From Streptomyces canus (GTDB taxonomy: Bacteria; Actinomycetota; Actinomycetes; Streptomycetales; Streptomycetaceae): a stretch of 64,000 bases of DNA. Below, piece by piece: positions 53,750 through 60,426 of the stretch. Below the pieces are notes generated by a model that searched no databases, was not told the DNA's origin, and saw only the letters and a list, made by a program, of their open reading frames with translations. Position 1 is the first letter of the stretch. Each line of letters begins with the position of its first letter. Location of the stretch: NCBI RefSeq assembly GCF_030815415.1, contig NZ_JAUSWW010000001.1, positions 2,604,001-2,668,000 of the forward strand. The letters run 5' to 3'. Both the position numbers and the translations under genes were made by a program.

Positions 53750-54338
53750 ACCGGCCACCCTCGACGGGTCCGGTCCGGCTGCCCCCGTGCGGCCGCCGCT
53801 CCCGGTCAAGATGGTGATCGCGGGCGGCTTCGGCGTGGGCAAGACCACCGCCGTCGGCGCCATCTCCGAGATCGAGCCGCTGACCACCGAGGCCGCCATC
53901 ACGGAGGTCGCGGCGGGCGTGGACGACCTCACGCACACCCCGCGCAAGACCACGACGACGGTCGCGATGGACTTCGGCTGCATCACCATCGACCCGACCC
54001 TGAAGCTGTATCTGTTCGGCACGCCTGGGCAGGAGCGGTTCGGCTTCATGTGGGACGACATCGTCGAGGGCGCGCTGGGCGGCCTGGTCATCGTGGACAC
54101 CCGCCGTCTCGACGACTGCTACGCCGCGGTCGACTACTTCGAGCACCGGCAGATCCCGTTCGCGGTGGCCGCGAACGCGTTCGACGGCAAGGTCGAGCAC
54201 ACGCTGGAGGAGGTCCGCTGGGCCCTCGACGTCGCGGACCACGTCCCGGTCGTCGTCTTCGACGCCCGCGAGCGCGGCTCGGTCCGGGACGCGCTGCTCG
54301 TCGTCCTCGAACTGGCCCTGGCCCGGACGGAGAGCTGA
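53736..54338 (+). CDS. cvnD: GTPase CvnD (conservon 2)
   Basis: A 200-residue protein from GTG 53736 with GAGGGG seven bases upstream; ATG 53697 would add 13 residues within cvnC. It has IAGGFGVGKTTAVG (P-loop, about 28-41), TTTTVAMDFGCI, LFGTPGQERF and AVAANAFDGK. It closes conservon 2. Confidence 0.93.
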   Translation: MTPTEPATLDGSGPAAPVRPPLPVKMVIAGGFGVGKTTAVGAISEIEPLTTEAAITEVAAGVDDLTHTPRKTTTTVAMDFGCITIDPTLKLYLFGTPGQERFGFMWDDIVEGALGGLVIVDTRRLDDCYAAVDYFEHRQIPFAVAANAFDGKVEHTLEEVRWALDVADHVPVVVFDARERGSVRDALLVVLELALARTES

Positions 54339-54384
54339 CGCGGGGCACGGAATGGGCGGGAGCGAGCGGGAGTTGTGGCCTGAC

Positions 54385-54795
54385 ATGAGCCACGACGAAC
54401 GCACCATCACCAATCCGCCCGCCCTGCACGACCCGACGCCCTTCGGCTACAGCCATGCCGTCTCGGCGCCCGGCGAACTCGTCTTCGTCGCGGGGCAGTA
54501 CGCCTCCGACGCCACCGGCGCCCCGGTGCCGGGCGACTTCGCGACGCAGGTGGAGCTCGCCTTCGACCGGCTGCACGCGGCTCTGGAGGGCGTCGGCCTC
54601 GGCTTCGAACACGTCGTCCGACTGGGCTCGTTCGTCGTCGACCACGACCTCACCAAGCTGGAGACCCTCGGCAAGGCCCTGCACTCCCGCTTCGGCGACC
54701 GGCTCCCGGCCCAGACACTCAGCGGCGTCGCCGCCCTCGCCCTGCCGGGCATGCTCTTCGAGGTGGACGCGGTGGCCGTCCGACCGGTCGGCTAA
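54385..54795 (+). CDS. RidA (YjgF/YER057c) family protein
   Basis: A 136-residue protein from ATG 54385 (MSHDERTITNPPALHDPTPFGYSHAV); ATG 54352 is possible. RidA features are GELVFVAGQYASDATG, LHAALEGVGLGFEHVVRLGSFV and ALPGMLFEVDAVAV. RidA proteins deaminate reactive enamine/imine intermediates, but the conserved Arg of RidA proper (R in the C-terminal motif) is not obvious here, so it may be another subgroup. It follows cvnD by 46 bases and may be part of the same transcript. Confidence 0.85.
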   Translation: MSHDERTITNPPALHDPTPFGYSHAVSAPGELVFVAGQYASDATGAPVPGDFATQVELAFDRLHAALEGVGLGFEHVVRLGSFVVDHDLTKLETLGKALHSRFGDRLPAQTLSGVAALALPGMLFEVDAVAVRPVG

Positions 54796-54885
54796 GCGCT
54801 CCGCGGGAAGTGCCGCGATGTGCCGTCGGCCGTCCGCGGCGCCGTCGTGGCTGGTCGCGCGCACGCGGCGGAGCCGCATATCGAC

Positions 54886-54912
54886 ACAGCCCCGCGCCCC
54901 TTCAGGGCGCTG
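54886..54912. terminator. Hairpin between the RidA-like gene and the osmolyte permease
   Basis: Arms GCGCCC (54894-54899) and GGGCGC (54905-54910) with loop CTTCA lie between two convergent genes. The surrounding sequence (GTGGCTGGTCGCGC...CCCCGCGCCCC) resembles a terminator-like block that, to my knowledge, recurs in many Streptomyces intergenic regions. Confidence 0.6.
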
Positions 54913-54942
54913 CCGAACCGTAGTCGACTCCGCCCGGACTGC

Positions 54943-55611
54943 TCAAGCGCTCCGGCGCACTCCCCTGGACACGGTGGCCCGTCCCACCGCCCAGAACAGT
55001 GCGAGGGTGAGCAGGGCCAGTCCAGCGACCAGCGTGGCGCCGCCGACGACCTTCTCGTAGTTGCGCTGGTAGAGGCCGTCCACGATGTAGCGGCCGAGGC
55101 CGCCGAGGCTGACGTAGGCCGCGATGGTCGCCGTGGAGACGATCTGGATGGCGCCGGAGCGCAGGCCGCTGAGGATCAGCGGGAGCGCGGCCGGGAGTTC
55201 GACGTGGAAGAGGACCCCGGCCTCGCTCATGCCCATGCCCCGCGCGGCGTCCACCGAGGAGGGGTCGACGGTGCGCATCGCCTCGTACGTGGTGACCAGG
55301 ATCGGCGGGATGGCGAGGATGACGAGCGGGGTCATCACGTTGACCAGACCGAAGCCCACCAGCAGGGTGAGCAGTACCAGCAGGCCGAAGGTGGGCAGGG
55401 CCCGTCCCGCGGTGGCGATCAGGGAGAGGACGGTGCCGCCGCGCCCGTAGTGGCCGGTGACCAGTCCGACCGGCAGGGCGATCGCGGCGGCGATGAGCAG
55501 GGCCTCCAGGGTGTACTGGAGGTGTTCCGCCACCCGCGTGGGGATGCCGTCGTAGCCCTGCCACTGGGCGCTGTCGTTGAAGAAGTTGCCGATGTGGGTG
55601 AGCAGGTTCAC
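54943..55611 (-). CDS. Osmolyte ABC transporter permease (OpuB/ProW type), second subunit
   Basis: A 222-residue protein from GTG 55611 in a GTGA overlap with the upstream permease. It has five to six membrane segments and the conserved block FHVELPAALPLILSGLRSGAIQIVSTATIAAYVSLGGLGRYI that contacts the ATPase. The length is typical. Confidence 0.92.
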   Translation of the reverse strand: MNLLTHIGNFFNDSAQWQGYDGIPTRVAEHLQYTLEALLIAAAIALPVGLVTGHYGRGGTVLSLIATAGRALPTFGLLVLLTLLVGFGLVNVMTPLVILAIPPILVTTYEAMRTVDPSSVDAARGMGMSEAGVLFHVELPAALPLILSGLRSGAIQIVSTATIAAYVSLGGLGRYIVDGLYQRNYEKVVGGATLVAGLALLTLALFWAVGRATVSRGVRRSA

Positions 55612-56303
55612 CGTGCTGCCTCTTCCAGGACGGGGGCGGCCTTCCGTTTTCCGCGCTGCGGGCGCGGCATCCACGGCGTCAGCAGACGGCGCAGGAGCAC
55701 CAGCGCGGCGTCGGCGAGGATCGCGAGGGCGGCCATGGACAGCACGGCGTTCACGGCGAGTTCCGGCCGGTTGTAGATGTTGGCGTCGTTGAGCAGGTTG
55801 CCGAGGGCGCCCTGGTTGCCGATGAGGGTGCCGACGCTGACGAGGCTGACGCTGGACACGGTGGCGACCCGCAGCCCCGCGATGATCGCGGGCACGGCGA
55901 TGGGCAACTGGACCTGGACGTAGCGGCGTACGGGTCCCAGGCCCATGGCCTTCGCGGCCGCGAGGGTCTCCTGCGGGACCGAGCGGACGGCGTCGACGAC
56001 GGCCGGGACCAGGACGACGAGGCTGTAGACGGTGAGCGGGATCATCACCGTCAGCTCGGTCATGCCGGTGTAGTCGATGAGCAGCACGAAGAAGGCTAGC
56101 GAGGGGATGGCGTAGAGCACGGTCGTCACCCACAGCACCGGCGGGTACAGCCAGCGGAAGCGCACGCAGAGCTGGGCCAGCGGCAGCGAGATCAGCAGTC
56201 CGGCGAGCACCGGCAGCAGCGCCTCGCGCAGATGCAGCCCGACCAGGCCCAGCCAGCTGTGCTGGAGGTCGCTGGGGATGTCGAACATACGGTCCCAGTT
56301 CAT
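55608..56303 (-). CDS. Osmolyte ABC transporter permease (OpuB/ProW type), first subunit
   Basis: A 231-residue protein from ATG 56303 (MNWDRMFDIPSDLQHSW), in an ATGA overlap with the ATPase gene. It has membrane segments from about residue 30 and the block VQVQLPIAVPAIIAGLRVATVSSVSLVSVGTLIG. Overlaps at both ends make a tightly coupled three-gene operon. Confidence 0.92.
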   Translation of the reverse strand: MNWDRMFDIPSDLQHSWLGLVGLHLREALLPVLAGLLISLPLAQLCVRFRWLYPPVLWVTTVLYAIPSLAFFVLLIDYTGMTELTVMIPLTVYSLVVLVPAVVDAVRSVPQETLAAAKAMGLGPVRRYVQVQLPIAVPAIIAGLRVATVSSVSLVSVGTLIGNQGALGNLLNDANIYNRPELAVNAVLSMAALAILADAALVLLRRLLTPWMPRPQRGKRKAAPVLEEAAR

Positions 56304-57436
56304 CCGGCGACCTTCGCGTCCGTACGGCCCTGTGCGTGGGCGCCGCGGATGGCCTCCGCGATGGTCTGCTGGGAGACGACTCCGGCGACCTTCCCGTCGG
56401 CGTCCACGGCGACCGCCCACCCGGTGGGCGAGAGCACCGCACAGTCCAGCGCGGCCCGCAGCGAGTCGGTGCCGGCGACGAACGGCCGCCCGTGCGACAG
56501 CAGTCGGCCGACCTCGACCTCGCCCGCCGTCAGGTGCTGCGGCTCGCTCCAGCCGAGGGGCCTGCCGTCGGCGTCCGTGACAAGGAGGTAGGGGGCGTCC
56601 GCGCTGTCGCGCACCCGCTCGGCGAGCTGCTCGGCGGTGGCGTCGACCGCGACGACCGGCCCGGTCGACAGCTCCAGCCCCGCGGACGGGAAGAAGGAGA
56701 GCCGGCGGATACCGCGGTCGGCGCCGAGGAAGTCCTCGACGAACGCGTCGGCCGGGCTCGTCAGCAGTTCGGCGGGCGGCGCGTACTGGGCGAGTCTGCC
56801 GCCGGTGCGCATCACGGCGACCATCGTGCCGATCTTGACGGCCTCGTCGATGTCATGGGTGACGAAGACGATAGTTTTACCCAACTCCTCCTGGATGCGC
56901 AGGAGTTCGTCCTGGAGGCCCTTGCGGACCACGGGGTCGACGGCGGAGAACGGCTCGTCCATGAGCAGGACCGGCGGGTCGGCGGCGAGCGCCCGGGCCA
57001 CGCCGACGCGCTGCTGCTGACCGCCGGAGAGCTGGTAGGGGTACCGCTTGGCGAGCGCGGCGTCGAGTCCGACCCGCTCCATCAGCTCACGGGCCCGCTC
57101 CCGGGCCTTGTCCTTGCTCCAGCCGAGGAGACGGGGCACGGTGGCGATGTTGTCGATGATGGTGCGGTGCTGGAAGAGTCCGGCGTTCTGGATGACGTAA
57201 CCCATGGACCGGCGCAGGGTGTTGACCGGCTGCCGCAGGATGTCCTGGCCGTCGAGGAGGATGGTGCCCTCGGTGGGTTCGACCATGCGGTTGATCATCC
57301 GCAGGGTGGTCGTCTTGCCGCAGCCCGAGGGGCCGACGAGAACGGTGATCGAGCGGTCGGGTATCTCCAACGAGAGCCGGTCGACCGCCACCGTGCCGTC
57401 CGGGTACCGCTTGGTGACTGAATCTATCCGTATCAA
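56300..57436 (-). CDS. Osmolyte ABC transporter ATPase with CBS domains (OpuAA/ProV type)
   Basis: A 378-residue protein from TTG 57436 (MIRIDSVTKRYPDGTVAVDRL). It has the Walker A GPSGCGKTT (35-43), signature LSGGQQQRVGVARAL, Walker B PVLLMDEPFSAVD and H-loop VFVTHDID. The C-terminal region (about 245-370) is a CBS pair as in osmoregulated betaine transporters, which sense ionic strength. Together with the two permeases and the binding protein at 49142-50101 it should form a glycine betaine/choline importer. Confidence 0.93.
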   Translation of the reverse strand: MIRIDSVTKRYPDGTVAVDRLSLEIPDRSITVLVGPSGCGKTTTLRMINRMVEPTEGTILLDGQDILRQPVNTLRRSMGYVIQNAGLFQHRTIIDNIATVPRLLGWSKDKARERARELMERVGLDAALAKRYPYQLSGGQQQRVGVARALAADPPVLLMDEPFSAVDPVVRKGLQDELLRIQEELGKTIVFVTHDIDEAVKIGTMVAVMRTGGRLAQYAPPAELLTSPADAFVEDFLGADRGIRRLSFFPSAGLELSTGPVVAVDATAEQLAERVRDSADAPYLLVTDADGRPLGWSEPQHLTAGEVEVGRLLSHGRPFVAGTDSLRAALDCAVLSPTGWAVAVDADGKVAGVVSQQTIAEAIRGAHAQGRTDAKVAG

Positions 57437-57759
57437 AACGCCGAATACCCTTCGGGTCTGGCCGAGGTGGACCGCTTTCGGCCGTGGTGGGGCGGGCCGT
57501 TGCGGGTGAGTCTAGACGGCTCGTGTTGACGCACTTCAGCGGGCACAATCCGGTGGGGCGGCCGGAAAGCACTGTTGACCGGGCGGGGCGCGCGTACTGT
57601 CATGGAGTTCGCACGCATCCGACCGTCCATGACGAGGAGCGCGACGTGAGTGACCGGCGCAGCCACGCGGTGCGGTGCCCCGTCACGCGTCCGCCGCACG
57701 TCAGTGACCGAAACGATTCGTATGTGACCGTCTCCGTCCGCCGGGCCCGGTGACCGGCC
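57437..57759. promoter_or_regulatory. Divergent intergenic region between the osmolyte ATPase and the RiPP locus
   Basis: No gene is seen in these 323 bases. TTGACC near 57574 could be a -35 element reading toward the RiPP locus, but the -10 is unclear. The region would hold the promoters of both operons. Confidence 0.4.
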
Positions 57760-58842
57760 ATGGCCTCCGGCGGATCGGCCGCGGGCGGCGGCCCCCGACT
57801 ACCCTCCTCCCTTCCCGGCCGGCCCGGCTTCGACCCGGCGGTGCTGGCCCGGGGGCGGCTGCTGCTGGCGCTCGCCGACGACGCCCGGGGACGTGACGCG
57901 GCCGACGAGGCGCGGACGCTCGCGCTACGGGCGGCGGCGGACTTCGAGAGCGGCGTACGGCTCAGCGGCCGGCACGGCGCCCCCTCCGCCGTACGCTGCC
58001 GGGCCCTGCTGGACCTGGCCGAGGCCCGCGCCGTGGCCGCCGGTGACACCGGGCACCCGGGGGTCCTGGAGGCGCTGGAGCGGGCGGTGGGGGCGGTCCG
58101 CGACCAGGGGCCCGCGTTACGTGTGCCGGCCCTGCGCCGGCTGGCCGAGGCGCACACGGCCCGCTACCGGCACACCGCCGAGTCCGCCGAACTCGTCGCC
58201 GCCGACGGGTACTTCACCCAGGCCGAGGCCCTGCTGGACCGGGACGACCCGGAGCGGGCGGAGCTGCTCGCGGGCCGTGGCGAGGTGCTGGTCGCCCGGG
58301 CCGAACGGGGCGGCGAGCTGGCGGTGGCCACCGATGCCGTACGGGTGCTGCGCGCGGCGCTGGCACTGACGGCCGACAGTGATCCCCATCTGGCCGACCG
58401 GCGGCTTCTGTTCGGGCGGGCGCTGCGACATCATCACGGCGCGGGCGGAGCGCCGACCGATCTGCACGAGGCCGAGTGGGTGCTGGCCCGCGCGGCACGG
58501 GGCGCGCGCGACGACCGTACGGCGGCGCTGGCCTGGCTGGAGCGCGGCGACGTCCTGTTGACGCTGGCCGGGGACGCCGGGGCGCCCGAGTGGCTGGACC
58601 TGGCAGCCGCTGCGTACCACCACGGCGTACGCAGCGCGGAGCGGGCCGGTGAGCCGCTGCTGGCCGCGCGGGCGCATCACCAGCGCGGGGTGGTCCTGGA
58701 GCGGACGGCGGGACCGGAGCACGCGCTGGAGTCGTACCGGACCGCCTGGGCGCTGTGGCAGCGGGCCGGGGCGGCTCAGGGGCCGCAGGCCCGGTCGACG
58801 TTCGAGCGCATGACCGCGCTCGCCGGAACAGGGAGACGGTGA
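57760..58842 (+). CDS. Helical-repeat (TPR-like) protein of the RiPP locus
   Basis: A 360-residue soluble protein from ATG 57760; a ribosome binding site is weak. It is Ala/Leu/Arg-rich with repeated pairs of helices (LARGRLLLALADDA, ALLDLAEARAVAAGD, LRRLAEAHTARYRHTAESAELVAADGYFTQAEALL, AYHHGVRSAERAGEPLLAARAHHQRGVVLERTAGP), so a TPR or SEL1-like solenoid is likely. The stop is 15 bases before the precursor start, which makes it the first gene of the operon. It contains a TTA codon at 58117-58119. Proteins of this kind accompany FxsB loci; the exact role is unknown. Confidence 0.75.
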   Translation: MASGGSAAGGGPRLPSSLPGRPGFDPAVLARGRLLLALADDARGRDAADEARTLALRAAADFESGVRLSGRHGAPSAVRCRALLDLAEARAVAAGDTGHPGVLEALERAVGAVRDQGPALRVPALRRLAEAHTARYRHTAESAELVAADGYFTQAEALLDRDDPERAELLAGRGEVLVARAERGGELAVATDAVRVLRAALALTADSDPHLADRRLLFGRALRHHHGAGGAPTDLHEAEWVLARAARGARDDRTAALAWLERGDVLLTLAGDAGAPEWLDLAAAAYHHGVRSAERAGEPLLAARAHHQRGVVLERTAGPEHALESYRTAWALWQRAGAAQGPQARSTFERMTALAGTGRR

Positions 58843-58857
58843 AAGGGAGTGTGCAGG

Positions 58858-59055
58858 GTGACGGAGCCGACCGGACGGGACGGACATGCGGGGACCCCGC
58901 TCCCCGATTACCGGGGCGTCGATCTGGCCGCGCTCCGCGCCCGGGTCGACCACCCCGTGCTGGGCGCGGTGCTGGCCACCCTGCTGGCCCGGTCGTGCGA
59001 CGCCGACGGCGGACTCGTGGCGTATCACGAGGACTCCCCGGGGGTAGAACGGTAG
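58858..59055 (+). CDS. RiPP precursor peptide 1 (FxSxx/cyclophane type, variant core)
   Basis: A 65-residue peptide from GTG 58858, chosen because AAAGGGAG lies eight bases upstream; GTG 58849 would overlap that site. The leader contains PLPDYRGVDLAALRARVDHPVL, the conserved LPD..DL.AL....HPVL block of FxsA-type precursors. The C-terminus is GGLVAYHEDSPGVER. The typical family ends FxSxx; here an aromatic-rich YHED replaces it. HED fits the Omega-x-Asp pattern of three-residue cyclophanes. The maturase follows 36 bases downstream. Confidence 0.75.
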   Translation: MTEPTGRDGHAGTPLPDYRGVDLAALRARVDHPVLGAVLATLLARSCDADGGLVAYHEDSPGVER

Positions 59056-59090
59056 CGGCGGCACCGGGCCGCCCAGGGGGAGGCGACGCT

Positions 59091-60347
59091 GTGCAGACCG
59101 CTTCGGACGACAGCTTACGGATCGCCCGGGACCGGGAGTTCGCGCCGTGGCCGCACGCCGGGCTGGACGTGGCGGCCCTCAGACGTGCCGGACAACGCCC
59201 CTTCCCCTTCCGCCAGTTCGTCCTGAAGGTGCACAGTCGCTGCAATCTCGACTGCACCTACTGCGTCATCTACCAGGGCGAGGACGCCAGTTGGCGCGGC
59301 CGACCGGCACGGGTGTCGCCGGGGGTGATGCGGCAGACGGCCCGGCGGATCGCCGAACACGCCGTCACCCACGGGCTGTCCGAGGTGCGGATCGACCTGC
59401 ACGGCGGGGAGCCGCTGCTGTCCGGCGCCGACACCGCCCTGCAGTACACGGCCGCCGTACGCCGGGCGCTGCCGGCCGGCGTCGCGCTGCGGGCCACCGT
59501 GCAGAGCAACGGCACGCTGATCACCGACCGGACCCTGGACCGGCTCGCCGACGCGAACATCCGGGTCGGGCTGAGCCTGGACGGCGGCACCGCGCACCTG
59601 AACGCCCGCCGCGTGGACCGTGCGGGGCGGCCGTCCTGGCCGGCGGCGGAGCGGGCCGCGCGGCTGCTGGCGGACCGGCCGGAGCTGTACGCCGGGATCC
59701 TGTGCGCCATCGACATCACCAGCGACCCCGGGGAGGTGTACTCCTCGCTCGCCGAGCTGCGCCCGCCCCGCCTCGACCTGCTGCTGCCGCACGCCAACTG
59801 GTCGAGCCCGCCGCCGGGCCTGCCCGCCCGCGCCCCGGGGGCGTGGCCGGCCGTGCCCACCCCGTACGGCGACTGGCTGGCCGCCGCCTTCGACCTGTGG
59901 TGGGACGGCGCGCCCGACGGCTCCCAGCCCCGGGTGCGGCTGTTCACGGAGGTCGTGGCGCTGCTGCTCGGGGTGCCCAGCACCACGGAGTCGATCGGGC
60001 TCTCGCCGACCTGCGCGGTGGTCGTGCACACCGATGGCTCGGTGGAGCAGATCGACTCTCTCAATCTCGCCTACGACCAGGCGACCGCCACCGGTCTCGA
60101 CGTCTTCGGGCACGCCTTCGACGAGGCGCTGGACCATCCGGGGATCGTCGCCCGCCAGCTGGGCGTGGCGGGTCTCGCGGACGAGTGCCGGGCCTGCCCG
60201 GTGGGCCGGGTCTGCGGGGGCGGCAACTACGGCCACCGCTACTCCCGCGGTACGGGCTTTCGGCACCCGTCCGTGTTCTGCGCCGACCTGGAGCGCCTCG
60301 TACGGCACGCGGCCGGGCGGCTGAGCGCGGTGATGCCCCCGGATTGA
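59091..60347 (+). CDS. fxsB: FxsB-like radical SAM/SPASM peptide maturase 1
   Basis: A 418-residue enzyme from GTG 59091 with GGGGGAGG eight bases upstream. The radical SAM cluster motif is CNLDCTYC (Cys51, Cys55, Cys58) within PFRQFVLKVHSRCNLDC, the FxsB signature. IDLHGGEPLLSG is the GGEP SAM-binding motif. A SPASM-type C-terminus has LSPTC, ECRACPVGRVCGGG and FRHPSVFC for auxiliary clusters. By family it would form a C-C or ether cross-link in the core of the precursor upstream. Codon 9 is TTA (59115-59117), pointing to bldA control. Confidence 0.88.
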   Translation: MQTASDDSLRIARDREFAPWPHAGLDVAALRRAGQRPFPFRQFVLKVHSRCNLDCTYCVIYQGEDASWRGRPARVSPGVMRQTARRIAEHAVTHGLSEVRIDLHGGEPLLSGADTALQYTAAVRRALPAGVALRATVQSNGTLITDRTLDRLADANIRVGLSLDGGTAHLNARRVDRAGRPSWPAAERAARLLADRPELYAGILCAIDITSDPGEVYSSLAELRPPRLDLLLPHANWSSPPPGLPARAPGAWPAVPTPYGDWLAAAFDLWWDGAPDGSQPRVRLFTEVVALLLGVPSTTESIGLSPTCAVVVHTDGSVEQIDSLNLAYDQATATGLDVFGHAFDEALDHPGIVARQLGVAGLADECRACPVGRVCGGGNYGHRYSRGTGFRHPSVFCADLERLVRHAAGRLSAVMPPD

Positions 60348-60426
60348 GCGACGTATCGCATAAAGTGCAAGCGAAACGGACAAAAATCGTTATTCCATTG
60401 ATTTCGGTGTAAGGGGAGACGTTCGG
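60348..60426. promoter_or_regulatory. AT-rich spacer before the TIR-NB-ARC-TPR gene
   Basis: These 79 bases are strikingly AT-rich for this chromosome (CATAAAGTGCAAGC, CAAAAATCGTTATTCCATTG) and end in AAGGGGAG, the ribosome binding site of the next gene. The composition suggests its own promoter or a former insertion boundary. Confidence 0.5.
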
